The notes under the pieces were generated by a model, which worked only from the letters and a program-made list of their open reading frames with translations, did not search any database and had not been told where the DNA came from. A program made the translations under genes and the position numbers. This document shows positions 17,577 through 26,255 of a DNA stretch of 64,000 bases, piece by piece (the stretch's first letter is position 1; every line of letters starts with the position of its first letter). Source of the DNA: Clostridiales bacterium (GTDB lineage Bacteria > Bacillota > Clostridia > Peptostreptococcales > Anaerovoracaceae); contig QXXF01000005.1 in assembly GCA_009911365.1 (NCBI GenBank), positions 62,001 to 126,000 on the forward strand, written 5' to 3'.

Positions 17577-18980
17577 ATGATAACGGATAAGAAAAGCCCT
17601 TATAGACTGGTAACGGTAGAAGAATTGGCAGAGCTGAGAAAGAGAGAAGATGAGACTTTCATGGCTAGAACGAGGAAAAGCAAACAGGCTTTTGAACAGG
17701 CCCATGAGAATCTTTTGGATGGCGTTCCTATGCCTTGGATGGCTGATTGGGGAACGGATCATCCCATTTTCCTGGAAAAAGCGAAAGATCAGAAATGCTG
17801 GGATATTGATGGGAACGAATACATTGATTTTTGCCTAGGGGACACCGGCGCGATGTTCGGACATTCACCAGACGCTACGGTAAAGACCATCGCCGAGCAG
17901 GGCGCGCGTGGGATCACTACAATGATGCCTACACTGGACTGTTTGGAGATCGGAAAGGATCTCAGCAAAAGATTCGGACTTCCTACATGGCAGGTGGCGA
18001 TGACAGCCACAGAGGCCAATCGTTATGTGATCCGAAACGCAAGGACATTGACTGGCCGGCCAAAGATTTTGGTCATGCAGGAATGCTATCATGGGAGCTT
18101 GGATGAAACACTGCCGCACATTGGAGACGATGGAAAGCTGCAGCTGCGGTCGCCTTATGATTCCAACCCAGGCCTGCCGAAGGATCAATTGACAAGGGTG
18201 GTGGAATTCAATGACCTTCCGGCAATGGAAAGAGAACTGGCTCATAAGGATTGCGCCGCGGTGTTGCTGGAGCCTGTTATGACCAACTGCGGGATGGTTC
18301 TTCCTGATGAAGGTTACCTGGAGGGTGTCAGGGAGCTCTGCGACAAATATGGAACATACATGATCATTGATGAAACCCATACGTTATCCAATGGTTATGG
18401 CGGATACACAAAAGCCCATAACCTGAAGCCGGATTTCGTGACTCTGGGAAAATCCATCGCTGGTGGAGTGCCTATCGCTGTCTATGGATTCACGAAAGAA
18501 ATCACAGAGAAAATCGGGGAAATGTATGGAAACGGCGGGGTGTCGGATCCAATGGGCATCGGCGGGACCTTGGCAGCCAATCAATTCGCGATCGCCTGCA
18601 TGAGGACGCAGCTGGCAGAAGTCGCTACAGAAGAAGCTTTTGAAAAGATGTTCAAAGGGTTAGATCGGCTAGCGAATGGTCTTGAAGCTGTTCTGAAAAA
18701 ATATGATGTCCCTTGGAGCCTGACTCGTTCAGGCGCGAGGTGTGAGCTGCAATTCATGCCGAACATGCCGAAAAACGGAACGGACGCGAAGAACAATTTT
18801 GACTGGGATCTCATGTATTATACCCACATTTATCTCCATAACAGAGGGATCATTATCACGCCGTTCCACAATATGATGTTAGTGTCGCCGGTAACTACGG
18901 ATCAGGATATCGATCGGCTGGTCCAGGGCTGGGATGATTGTATTAAGGAGTTGTCAGAGATAGGAACTTATAATAGATGA
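17577..18980 (+). CDS. Class III aminotransferase (glutamate-1-semialdehyde aminomutase-like)
   Basis: 467 residues. PLP-enzyme landmarks: DIDGNEYIDFCLGDTGAMFGH near residue 80, TATEANRYVIRNARTLTGRPKI, the cofactor-binding acid in MIIDETHTLSNGYGG, and the Schiff-base lysine in LGKSIAGGVPIAVYG. It resembles the HemL-like branch of class III aminotransferases, but there are no heme genes nearby and the canonical SGTEA is TATEA, so a catabolic aminotransferase is more likely. It is first in a sigma-54 operon with two SDR dehydrogenases, suggesting amine or amino-acid breakdown via a carbonyl intermediate. The substrate is not deducible from sequence alone. Confidence 0.87.
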   Translation: MITDKKSPYRLVTVEELAELRKREDETFMARTRKSKQAFEQAHENLLDGVPMPWMADWGTDHPIFLEKAKDQKCWDIDGNEYIDFCLGDTGAMFGHSPDATVKTIAEQGARGITTMMPTLDCLEIGKDLSKRFGLPTWQVAMTATEANRYVIRNARTLTGRPKILVMQECYHGSLDETLPHIGDDGKLQLRSPYDSNPGLPKDQLTRVVEFNDLPAMERELAHKDCAAVLLEPVMTNCGMVLPDEGYLEGVRELCDKYGTYMIIDETHTLSNGYGGYTKAHNLKPDFVTLGKSIAGGVPIAVYGFTKEITEKIGEMYGNGGVSDPMGIGGTLAANQFAIACMRTQLAEVATEEAFEKMFKGLDRLANGLEAVLKKYDVPWSLTRSGARCELQFMPNMPKNGTDAKNNFDWDLMYYTHIYLHNRGIIITPFHNMMLVSPVTTDQDIDRLVQGWDDCIKELSEIGTYNR

Positions 18981-19004
18981 ATTCGTAGCGAGAAAGGAAG
19001 AACT

Positions 19005-19805
19005 ATGCGAAAGAACTTTATGGATTTTAGCGACCAAGTGTGTTTAGTCACTGGCGCAGGGAGCGAAACAGGAATAGGTTTCCATACGGCAAGAATCCTT
19101 GGGAGTCTTGGTGCGAAAGTATTGATCGCCGCGACTACAGAGCGGATCTATGCTAGGGCAGAGGAACTACAAGCAGAAGGCATATGCGCACAAGGGTATG
19201 TCGCGAATCTGATGGACAGAACACAGGTAAAAACAATGGTAAACGCCATCATGAAAGAGTTTGAAAAAATAGATGTGCTGGTGAATAACGCTGGTATGAC
19301 GCAAGTAGGCATAGAAGAGGATTTTTCAGGGTTCATGGAAATGACATATGAAAGCTGGGACGATGCCATTGCTAGGAATTTAAACATACCTTTCAATGTG
19401 ACAAAGGAAGTCGTTCCTGGAATGGTTCAACATCATTATGGACGGATCGTCAATGTGGCCAGTGTCACCGGGCCCATCGTCAGCAACCCTGGTGAGAGTT
19501 CTTATAGTGCGGCAAAGGCCGCAATTATAGGAATGAGTCGTGCGCTTGCGATCGAATTTGGCGCAGACAATATCACTGTTAACAATGTGCTGCCTGGATG
19601 GATTGGGACAGCATCGCAGACAGAGGCGGAAGCGGCCGGAGGCTTGAACACGCCATTAAAACGAAGTGCACGCGGTGAGGAAGTCGCCAACGCCATCGTG
19701 TTTCTCGCCTCAAAAGAAGCCTCATATATTACGGGAGAATCGCTTGTTGTTGACGGCGGCAATACGATCCAAGAATATAAAGGACCGCAAGAACTCTATT
19801 ATTAA
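19005..19805 (+). CDS. Short-chain dehydrogenase/reductase (SDR) 1
   Basis: 266 residues, Rossmann fold. The cofactor loop is slightly unusual (TGAGSETGIGFHTA instead of TGxxxGIG), followed by NNAG (NNAGMTQVG) and the catalytic S-Y-K set in NVASVTG and YSAAKAA. It is the second gene of the sigma-54 operon, 24 bases after the aminotransferase, with AAAGGAAG before the ATG. It probably oxidises or reduces a hydroxyl/keto group of the pathway intermediate with NAD(P). The specific substrate is unknown. Confidence 0.88.
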   Translation: MRKNFMDFSDQVCLVTGAGSETGIGFHTARILGSLGAKVLIAATTERIYARAEELQAEGICAQGYVANLMDRTQVKTMVNAIMKEFEKIDVLVNNAGMTQVGIEEDFSGFMEMTYESWDDAIARNLNIPFNVTKEVVPGMVQHHYGRIVNVASVTGPIVSNPGESSYSAAKAAIIGMSRALAIEFGADNITVNNVLPGWIGTASQTEAEAAGGLNTPLKRSARGEEVANAIVFLASKEASYITGESLVVDGGNTIQEYKGPQELYY

Positions 19806-19822
19806 AGGAAAGGACATCTATC

Positions 19823-20605
19823 ATGAATATGTTTTCGTTAGAAGGAAAAGTAGCAGTCGTTACTGGTGGCGGACAAGGATTAGGGCTTGCGACAGCAAAA
19901 CGTTTTGTTGAGGCTGGAGCGATCGTAACGATTGCGGATTTGCGAAACTGCGCAGAGCTTGCACAGGAGATAGGCTGTGATTTCATCCAGGCAGATGTCA
20001 GCAATGAGACTGACGTAGAAAATCTGATGAAGAAAACAGCGGAAAAGCATGGACCTTTAGACATTGTAGTAAATAACGCCGGCATCATTTCTCCCGAACA
20101 GATGATAGACAATGCGGTTGTAGCGGACTATCAACGTCTATTCAACGTCAATACGATCGGTGCGCTTTTGGGCATCAAATATGGAGCCAAGTATATGCGG
20201 GACGGAGGCAGCATCATGTGTACTGCCTCGAATTCAGCCAATGGCGACTTTGCGGGATATGGTCCATATATCGTATCAAAAATCGCAATTGTTGGGCTAG
20301 TGAAGGCTGCGGCGATTGAATATGCGTCAAGAAATATCAGAGTGAATTGCATATGTCCTAATACAATCGATACCCCCATGGCATATGTTGAAGGTTGTGA
20401 GACGGAATTGGAGGTTGTTGGAATCATCACGCCGCTTGGCAGAATGTGTGAGCCGGAAGAGGCGGCAGCGTTATACCACTTTCTTGCCAGTGATGACTGC
20501 GGCTATATCACAGGTGAAGATATTTACATTGACGGCGGCGTGAAGGCGGGCCATCCGATAAAAGCGATGGATTGTATATTAAAAGCATTGGAAGCAAAAG
20601 CTTAG
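19823..20605 (+). CDS. Short-chain dehydrogenase/reductase (SDR) 2
   Basis: 260 residues: TGGGQGLGLATAKRF cofactor loop near residue 13, the acidic DLR after beta-2 (suggesting NAD rather than NADP), NNAGIISPEQ, then a catalytic region CTASNSAN and YIVSKIA. The expected YxxxK is present (Y-I-V-S-K). It is the last gene of the operon, 17 bases after SDR 1 and followed by a strong terminator. Two different SDRs in one operon suggest two successive redox steps or two stereochemical preferences; this is inference. Confidence 0.88.
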   Translation: MNMFSLEGKVAVVTGGGQGLGLATAKRFVEAGAIVTIADLRNCAELAQEIGCDFIQADVSNETDVENLMKKTAEKHGPLDIVVNNAGIISPEQMIDNAVVADYQRLFNVNTIGALLGIKYGAKYMRDGGSIMCTASNSANGDFAGYGPYIVSKIAIVGLVKAAAIEYASRNIRVNCICPNTIDTPMAYVEGCETELEVVGIITPLGRMCEPEEAAALYHFLASDDCGYITGEDIYIDGGVKAGHPIKAMDCILKALEAKA

Positions 20606-20618
20606 TTTTCCACCGCGG

Positions 20619-20651
20619 CCCCCTATGGCAGAAACCATAGGGGGTCTTTTC
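20619..20651 (+). terminator. Intrinsic terminator of the sigma-54 operon
   Basis: Perfect 10-base stem CCCCCTATGG / CCATAGGGGG with a 6-base loop, followed by TCTTTTC. Confidence 0.9.
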
Positions 20652-20672
20652 GTGCGGTTTTCAACAAAACTC

Positions 20673-20701
20673 TTGACAACCGCTAGATTTTCCAGTAAAC
20701 T
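20673..20701 (+). promoter_or_regulatory. Sigma-A promoter of ylxM-ffh
   Basis: TTGACA (20673-20678), a 17-base spacer, TAAACT (20696-20701). It sits 45 bases before the ylxM start. Confidence 0.8.
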
Positions 20702-20746
20702 GTCCAAGTGTCAAGAAAAAGAACTTGTCAACCAGGGAGAATCCTT

Positions 20747-21103
20747 ATGAAATTCGATGATATCGCGCAAGTCAGCCTGCTCTACGATTTTTACGGGCAG
20801 CTGCTTACAAAACGGCAGCAGGAGGTATTGGAATTGTACCATGGAGAAAACCTATCTCTGTCAGAGATCGCGGAGGAATTTTCCATCAGCAGGCAGGGTG
20901 TCCATGATACGTTGAAACATGGGGAGAAAGCACTACAAAAATACGAAGAAACCTTGGGACTCGTAGAAAAGTTCGCTAGGAGCAGGAGGGCCATTGAAGA
21001 AATCGATGGAGCCATCAGCCAGATCGCGGCGGAAAGCCAGGACGCAGGGTTGATCAAGCAGCTCAGGCACATAAAGACCATTATTGATGAACTGGATCAA
21101 TAG
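20747..21103 (+). CDS. ylxM: YlxM-family DNA-binding protein (UPF0122)
   Basis: 118 residues from the ATG at 20747, with GGGAGA upstream; a longer reading would run into the promoter. It has the sigma-70 region 4-like helix-turn-helix: LLTKRQQEVLELYHGENLSL, then SISRQGVHDTLKHGEKALQKYE. It is cotranscribed with ffh 12 bases downstream, the standard arrangement. In streptococci YlxM modulates SRP GTPase activity; elsewhere its role is less clear. Confidence 0.93.
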   Translation: MKFDDIAQVSLLYDFYGQLLTKRQQEVLELYHGENLSLSEIAEEFSISRQGVHDTLKHGEKALQKYEETLGLVEKFARSRRAIEEIDGAISQIAAESQDAGLIKQLRHIKTIIDELDQ

Positions 21104-21115
21104 GGAGGAAACCAG

Positions 21116-22456
21116 ATGGCATTTGAAGGATTATCGGAAAAACTGCAGGGCGTCTTTAAACATCTGAAAGGGAAAGGTTCCCTGACAGAATCAGATATCA
21201 ATGAAGCCATGCGGGAAGTCAAGCTGGCTTTGCTGGAAGCTGACGTTAACTTTAAAGTGGTAAAGGAATTCGTCGCTGCTGTGAAGGAAAAGGCTCTGGG
21301 TGAAGAGGTGATGAAAAGCCTGACCCCAGCGCAGCAGGTGATCAAGATCGTGGACCGAGAGTTGACGGAACTCATGGGCGGCGCGGGCAGCAAGCTGACT
21401 TATTCGCCGCGGGGATTCACGGTTTTGCTCATGGTAGGGCTGCAGGGAACCGGTAAAACCACCACCTGCGGGAAACTAGCCAATTATTTAAAGAAAAACG
21501 GCAAAAAGCCTATGCTTTGCGCCTGTGACATTTATAGACCCGCTGCTATCGATCAGCTGGAAGTCGTCGGACAATCCGTGGACACGCCCGTATTCACAAT
21601 GCGGGACTGCAAAGAGCCGGAAAAGATCGCTTTGGCCGCCATGCGGGAAGCGGAGATCAAAGGCTACAATGTTCTGATCGTGGACACGGCAGGCCGGCTG
21701 CAGATCGATGAAGCACTGATGGATGAACTGGTCACCATCAAATCCGCGGTCAAACCCCACGAAATCTTGTTAGTAGTAGACGCGCTGACCGGGCAGGACG
21801 CAGTGAACGCGGCGGAAGGCTTCAATGAAAAGCTGGGCATCGATGGCATCATCATGACAAAGATGGATGGCGATTCCAGAGGCGGCGCGGCGCTGTCCGC
21901 GAAAAAGGTCACGGGAAAGCCTATCAAATTCGTGGGCATGGGCGAAAAATTCGATGCTTTAGAGCCCTTCCATCCGGATCGGATGGCCAGCAGGATCCTG
22001 GGCATGGGAGACATGTTGACCCTCATCGAGCAGGCGGAGCAAAGCTATGATGATGAACAGGCGGCGGCTCTGGAGAAAAAGATTCGCAAAAACCAGTTTA
22101 CGCTAGAGGATTTTCTGGAACAAATGGGACAGATCAAAAAAATGGGCGGTATCGGCAAGCTCCTGGGCATGATGCCAGGAATGAACTCGGGTGCCATGAA
22201 AAACGTGGACATCCAGCAGGGAGAGCGGGAGTTCGCCCAGATGGAAGCCATCATCCAGTCCATGACAAAAGAAGAGCGGGAAAATCCATCCATCCTCAAC
22301 GCCAGCAGGAGAAAGCGCATTTCCGCGGGCTGCGGACAGCCGGTGAGCAAGATCAACTCGCTGGTAAAGCGGTACAACGAAGCGAAAAAGATGATGAAAC
22401 AATTCTCGGGAAAAGGCGGCATGGGAAGGATGAACCGCATGTTCAGAGGTTTTTGA
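21116..22456 (+). CDS. ffh: Signal recognition particle protein Ffh (SRP54)
   Basis: 446 residues: N domain helices; G domain with GLQGTGKTTTCGKLA, DIYRPAAIDQL, DTAGRL and TKMDGDSRGGAAL; then the methionine-rich M domain (GKLLGMMPGMNS, MKQFSGKGGMGRMNRMFRGF) that binds SRP RNA and signal peptides. It targets nascent membrane proteins to FtsY and SecYEG. Full length, with AGGGAGG before the ATG. It leads the ffh-rpsP-khpA-rimM-trmD gene order usual in Bacillota. Confidence 0.98.
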   Translation: MAFEGLSEKLQGVFKHLKGKGSLTESDINEAMREVKLALLEADVNFKVVKEFVAAVKEKALGEEVMKSLTPAQQVIKIVDRELTELMGGAGSKLTYSPRGFTVLLMVGLQGTGKTTTCGKLANYLKKNGKKPMLCACDIYRPAAIDQLEVVGQSVDTPVFTMRDCKEPEKIALAAMREAEIKGYNVLIVDTAGRLQIDEALMDELVTIKSAVKPHEILLVVDALTGQDAVNAAEGFNEKLGIDGIIMTKMDGDSRGGAALSAKKVTGKPIKFVGMGEKFDALEPFHPDRMASRILGMGDMLTLIEQAEQSYDDEQAAALEKKIRKNQFTLEDFLEQMGQIKKMGGIGKLLGMMPGMNSGAMKNVDIQQGEREFAQMEAIIQSMTKEERENPSILNASRRKRISAGCGQPVSKINSLVKRYNEAKKMMKQFSGKGGMGRMNRMFRGF

Positions 22457-22526
22457 TTCAGGGAAAACTTGAGTTTCAATAAATTTAAAGAAAAATCATT
22501 TCAAACGCATTTAGGAGGAAAAGAAA

Positions 22527-22766
22527 ATGGTAAAAATCAGATTAAAGAGAATGGGCGCGCACAAAAAGCCGTTTTACAGAGTGGTAGTGGCTGATTCCCG
22601 TGCGCCAAGAGACGGCAAATTCATTGAGGAAATTGGATACTACAATCCACTGACTGACCCAGCAGACATCAGGATTGATGATGAAAAAGCAAAGAAATGG
22701 CTGGGAAACGGTGCGCAGCCGACAGATACCGTGAGGGCACTGTTCAAGAAAACTGGCATTTTATAA
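22527..22766 (+). CDS. rpsP: 30S ribosomal protein bS16
   Basis: 79 residues starting [30 protein letters not shown], the bS16 signature, and ending in the usual [14 protein letters not shown] lies 8 bases before the ATG. The short AT-rich gap of 70 bases after ffh may hold a processing site. Confidence 0.98.
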   Translation: MVKIRLKRMGAHKKPFYRVVVADSRAPRDGKFIEEIGYYNPLTDPADIRIDDEKAKKWLGNGAQPTDTVRALFKKTGIL

Positions 22767-22783
22767 GAAAGTGGTGAAGTTTT

Positions 22784-23014
22784 ATGGTAGAATTGGTTAG
22801 CGCCATCGCAAAGTCCCTTGTCGATCACCCAGACGCGGTGGAAGTCACGGAATCAACGGCCAAACAGGCCACTGTGATTCAGTTGAAGGTGGCTCCCGAG
22901 GATATGGGGAAGGTCATTGGAAAGCAGGGACGGATCGCTAAGGCGCTCCGTATTGTCGTGAAAGCGGCGGCAACAAAAGCGGGCAAAAAAGTCATAGTTG
23001 AAATTGTTCAATGA
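22784..23014 (+). CDS. khpA: KH-domain RNA-binding protein KhpA
   Basis: 76 residues with a single type II KH domain; the RNA-binding loop is GKVIGKQGRIAKALRIV. In Gram-positive bacteria KhpA pairs with KhpB/Jag and affects cell division and small-RNA-type regulation. Position between rpsP and rimM is conserved. The start at 22784 follows GTGGTGAAG; the stop is 24 bases before a strong stem-loop. Confidence 0.95.
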   Translation: MVELVSAIAKSLVDHPDAVEVTESTAKQATVIQLKVAPEDMGKVIGKQGRIAKALRIVVKAAATKAGKKVIVEIVQ

Positions 23015-23037
23015 AAATAGAAAAGCAGTTGGAAAAA

Positions 23038-23072
23038 AGGCACATGTTCCTGCGGGGCAGGAGGATGTGCCT
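23038..23072 (+). other. Stem-loop between khpA and rimM
   Basis: AGGCACAT (23038-23045) pairs with ATGTGCCT (23065-23072), and TCCTG with CAGGA, around a 5-base loop. No T-run follows, so a stability, processing or partial-attenuation structure is more likely than a terminator. The 141-base gap holds no convincing gene. Confidence 0.6.
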
Positions 23073-23155
23073 CAACTATATATGGCTTTTACGGCGCCTG
23101 AGCTTCGCGGTGGATCTTAGACCCAGCATGACCAGGCAGACGCAGAGGAGAGAAC

Positions 23156-23653
23156 ATGGAAAAAATTTTGATCGGAAAAATAGTCAATGCGGTAGGATTA
23201 AAAGGGGAAGTCAAGGTCTATTGCTATACAGACAGGAAAGAGCGCTTCCAGGAATTGGGGCAGATCTGGGTGGAGAAAACCCTTTGTCAGATCCAGAGGG
23301 CGCGTTATCAGGGGAACGTGGCGATTTTAAAGCTGGAGGGCATTGAAGACCGAAACCAGGCGGAAGCCCAGAAGAACAAAGGCGTGTTCATAGAAGAGTC
23401 CCAGCTGGACCAGCTACCAGAGGACACTTACTATGTGAGAGATCTCATAGGCATCCAAGTGCTGCAGGAGGATGGAAGCTTGCTGGGGACACTGACGGAC
23501 GTGATTCAGAACAGCAGCCAGGATCTGTACCAAGTGGAACTGGAGAATGGAAAGCGGGTCTTAGTACCGGCGGTCCGGGAATTTGTTCTCGACATTTGCA
23601 TGGAAGAACGGCAGATGACAGTTTCACCGCCTGACGGCCTGCTGGAATTATAG
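23156..23653 (+). CDS. rimM: Ribosome maturation factor RimM
   Basis: 165 residues. N-terminal barrel with the family start ILIGKIVNAVGLKGEVKVYCYTD, second PRC-barrel domain with YYVRDLIGIQV and LVPAVREFVLDICMEE. RimM binds uS19 and helps 30S head assembly. GGAGAG(AAC) precedes the ATG. Eleven bases upstream of trmD, as usual. Confidence 0.96.
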   Translation: MEKILIGKIVNAVGLKGEVKVYCYTDRKERFQELGQIWVEKTLCQIQRARYQGNVAILKLEGIEDRNQAEAQKNKGVFIEESQLDQLPEDTYYVRDLIGIQVLQEDGSLLGTLTDVIQNSSQDLYQVELENGKRVLVPAVREFVLDICMEERQMTVSPPDGLLEL

Positions 23654-23663
23654 GGGGCATGCC

Positions 23664-24407
23664 ATGAAGATCGATATCCTTACTTTGTTTCCAGAAATGT
23701 TCACAGCTGTGACAGAAAGCAGCATCTTAGGAAAAGCGGGAGAAAAGGGCCTGCTGGACATCAGGCTGACGAATATCAGGGATTACAGTCAGGACAAGCA
23801 TAACAAAGCGGATGATTATCCTTTTGGCGGCGGTGCGGGGATGGTCATGTTAGCGGATCCGGTGTTTCGCACCATGGAAGCCATTGGCGCAGAGGGAAAG
23901 CGCGGGATCTATATGTCGCCCAGGGGCAAAGTGCTGGACCAGGAAAAGATCCAGGAGCTGGCAAAAGAGCAGGAGTTGGTGATCCTGTGCGGGCATTATG
24001 AAGGCGTGGATCAGCGGGTCTTGGATCACTGGAACATGGAGGAGATCTCTATAGGTGATTATGTGCTCACAGGCGGGGAACTGCCGGCCATGGTGCTCAT
24101 CGATTCGGTAGCCAGGCTGATACCTGGTATCCTCAGCAGCACCCATGCGGCTTTGGACGAATCTATTTATTCTGGACTTTTGGAATATCCGCAATACACG
24201 AAACCCAGGGAATATAGAGGCATGCCAGTCCCAGAAGCGCTGGTGAGCGGCGATCACAAGCGGATCCATTTGTGGAAACTAGAGCAAGCTGCGGCATTGA
24301 CAAAGAAGAGAAGGCCGGAACTGTTCCAGGCTTTTGCGGAAAAAATGGATGATCTGACAAAAGAGGAGAGGAAAATAATAGAGAAAATATTAGGATTGAG
24401 CATGTAG
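23664..24407 (+). CDS. trmD: tRNA (guanine-37-N1)-methyltransferase TrmD
   Basis: 247 residues of the SPOUT class: MKIDILTLFPEMF start, DDYPFGGGAGMVM, LCGHYEGVDQRV and the knot with ISIGDYVLTGGELPA that binds S-adenosylmethionine. It methylates G37 next to the anticodon to prevent frameshifting. The C-terminal RRPELF motif is intact. It is the last gene of the ffh operon here; the usual rplS does not follow. Confidence 0.97.
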   Translation: MKIDILTLFPEMFTAVTESSILGKAGEKGLLDIRLTNIRDYSQDKHNKADDYPFGGGAGMVMLADPVFRTMEAIGAEGKRGIYMSPRGKVLDQEKIQELAKEQELVILCGHYEGVDQRVLDHWNMEEISIGDYVLTGGELPAMVLIDSVARLIPGILSSTHAALDESIYSGLLEYPQYTKPREYRGMPVPEALVSGDHKRIHLWKLEQAAALTKKRRPELFQAFAEKMDDLTKEERKIIEKILGLSM

Positions 24408-24411
24408 CGCA

Positions 24412-24440
24412 TTGAAAGAACCATGTATTTAGTGTAAAAT
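24412..24440 (+). promoter_or_regulatory. Sigma-A promoter after trmD
   Basis: TTGAAA (24412-24417), a 17-base spacer, TAAAAT (24435-24440), driving the HlyD-like gene and probably the yggS-sepF-divIVA set. Confidence 0.7.
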
Positions 24441-24463
24441 GGATAGGAGTGATTCTCAAACGT

Positions 24464-24512
24464 GCTTTAGAGCAGGTTTGAAGCTCCATGCATGGGAGCG
24501 CGCTCTAGCGGA
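24464..24512 (+). other. Structured 5' leader next to the ribosome-binding site
   Basis: Two nested helices: TAGAGC (24468-24473) with GCTCTA (24502-24507), enclosing GCTCC/GGGAGC around ATGCAT. The 3' arm ends two or three bases before the GGAG of the next gene, so folding could affect its translation. No known riboswitch consensus is recognised. Confidence 0.45.
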
Positions 24513-24520
24513 GAAACATT

Positions 24521-25519
24521 ATGGGGAAAAAGAACCGAAAATTCGTATATCTTTTTATTCTTGTGCTGATCGTTTTATACATAGCCATTTACGTTGTTCC
24601 CAAGGTTACAGGGATCTTTGAAACCACAGAAACCTTGGAAGCTGGTTCGCTTCAGGGAACAGAAGAAACGATATGCTATTTTGTTCGGGAAGAGACAGTG
24701 TATGAGGCTGGCGTTTCAGGGGAATTGGCGTATCCCATCAAGGAGGGGACGCATATCAGAAAAGGAACAACGGCCATAAAACTGACAGAAAAGACACTGC
24801 CAAAGCAGGAAGAGGCTGAAAAGCGGGAGGAGTCAAAGTACAAGGAGATCATCGACCGTTTGGGAGAAAGCGCGATCCAGACTGCGGACGGCAAAGTCGG
24901 ATCCAGCGGCATATTCAGCAGCTATGTGGACGGATATGAGGCCTTTTTTACGCCGGAATCCATGGAAACGTTGAAATATGAAGACGTGCGAGACTTGAAG
25001 ATTCAGGCGGAAGACGTGAAGCGGGACGAGTCCTTGGCCCGGGAACCGATTTTTAAAATCAGTGACAATGACAACTGGTATTTGATGTGCTGGGTAGAAG
25101 CGGCCAGCGTAGCGAAGTATGAGATCGGAAACGAAATGACCATACAACTGCCGGAAGGGGCCGTGGGCGTCACCATTAAAAATATCATCGAAGATGGAGA
25201 TCACTGGAAGATCCTGTTCCGGTGCAATCGTTACTACAAAGGCTTTTCTAAGAGCCGGATCGAAGAGGCCAGGATCATCACCCGGGATTACAGCGGCTTG
25301 ATCGCGGAAAACGGCAGCATCACCACCAGGGATGGAAAGCCAGGCGTGATGGTGCGTCAGACCAGCGGCGAGTATGTATTCACCAGAGTGAAAATACTGG
25401 CGAGGGATGGGGATTATTCCGCTTTGCAGGACGTGTCCTTTATTGATGAAGATGGTAATTCCGTAGACACAGTGAAGGTCTATGATGAGATATTAAAGCA
25501 CCCTGGAGAGGGAACTTGA
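24521..25519 (+). CDS. HlyD-family-like membrane-anchored protein
   Basis: 332 residues: one N-terminal membrane helix (about 8-27), then an extracytoplasmic beta-rich region. A biotinyl-lipoyl-like segment GELAYPIKEGTHIRKGTTAIKL near residue 67 and later barrel strands resemble HlyD/membrane-fusion adaptors. The coiled-coil hairpin is short or missing. Clostridial genomes often carry such a protein immediately before yggS and sepF, hinting at a link to division or envelope work; no transporter partner is present. Function not established. Confidence 0.7.
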   Translation: MGKKNRKFVYLFILVLIVLYIAIYVVPKVTGIFETTETLEAGSLQGTEETICYFVREETVYEAGVSGELAYPIKEGTHIRKGTTAIKLTEKTLPKQEEAEKREESKYKEIIDRLGESAIQTADGKVGSSGIFSSYVDGYEAFFTPESMETLKYEDVRDLKIQAEDVKRDESLAREPIFKISDNDNWYLMCWVEAASVAKYEIGNEMTIQLPEGAVGVTIKNIIEDGDHWKILFRCNRYYKGFSKSRIEEARIITRDYSGLIAENGSITTRDGKPGVMVRQTSGEYVFTRVKILARDGDYSALQDVSFIDEDGNSVDTVKVYDEILKHPGEGT

Positions 25520-25537
25520 TTATGAGGAGATGTGAGG

Positions 25538-26242
25538 ATGGAAAATATTAAAACAAACATCGAAAAGGTCAATGAAAAGAAGGCCGCTGCCGCGGCAAAA
25601 GCCGGAAGAAACGCGGATGACGTTTTGCTGGTAGGCGTTACCAAGACCCGTACGGCGGAGGAAATCAACAAAGGAATCGACGCGGGATTGACGGATATCG
25701 GTGAAAACAAGGTTCAGGAAATCATGGACAAATATGATTTTGTGAAACCAGTAAAGTGGCATATGATTGGACATTTGCAGACAAACAAGGTAAAATATAT
25801 TATCGACAAGGTTTCCATGATCCATTCAGTGGATTCGTACAAGCTAGCGGAGGAGATCAACAAAAGAGCTGGTCAGCATCAGTTAACCATGGATATTTTG
25901 ATACAAGTCAATTCTGCGCAGGAAGAAAGCAAATTCGGCATATCCACAGATGAGACGGAAGAACTGATTCGCCGTGTTTTGGAAAACTGTCCAAATATTC
26001 GGATCAGGGGCCTGATGTGCATCGCGCCTTTCGCGGAGGATCCGGACGATATCCGGGTGTATTTCGCAGAGGTGAAAAAATTGTATGACCAGTATGGGAC
26101 CATAGAGCACGAGCGGCTGGATTTCCAATACTTGTCCATGGGCATGTCCCATGATTTTGAAGCAGCCATACAGGAGGGTTCCAACTTGATACGGGTAGGG
26201 ACAGCCATATTTGGCGAAAGAGATTACAGCAAGAAAAACTAA
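25538..26242 (+). CDS. yggS: YggS-family PLP homeostasis protein
   Basis: About 234 residues. The ATG at 25538 (GGATGGAAAAT context) follows GAGGAGATGTGAGG. Alanine-racemase-like barrel with the PLP lysine in VLLVGVTKTRTAEEI, then GENKVQEIMDKY, WHMIGHLQTNKVK and the phosphate-binding LSMGMSHDFEAAI. YggS/PLPBP proteins bind PLP and keep B6 vitamers balanced. It lies directly before sepF as in most Bacillota. The in-frame alternative start is only two codons away. Confidence 0.94.
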   Translation: MENIKTNIEKVNEKKAAAAAKAGRNADDVLLVGVTKTRTAEEINKGIDAGLTDIGENKVQEIMDKYDFVKPVKWHMIGHLQTNKVKYIIDKVSMIHSVDSYKLAEEINKRAGQHQLTMDILIQVNSAQEESKFGISTDETEELIRRVLENCPNIRIRGLMCIAPFAEDPDDIRVYFAEVKKLYDQYGTIEHERLDFQYLSMGMSHDFEAAIQEGSNLIRVGTAIFGERDYSKKN

Positions 26243-26255
26243 CAGGGAGGGTATT

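Noticed and set aside
20606-20660. T-box riboswitch suggested by a CCACCGCGG string
   Set aside because: The string is part of a simple terminator after the SDR operon; no specifier loop, T-box sequence or aminoacyl-tRNA gene is present.
22103-22479. Long antisense frames inside ffh, rpsB, tsf, eno and hppA
   Set aside because: They lie fully inside strongly conserved genes, lack ribosome-binding sites and show no protein family features.
23011-23346. ORF spanning the khpA-rimM gap
   Set aside because: It reads through the stem-loop and then out of frame through rimM.
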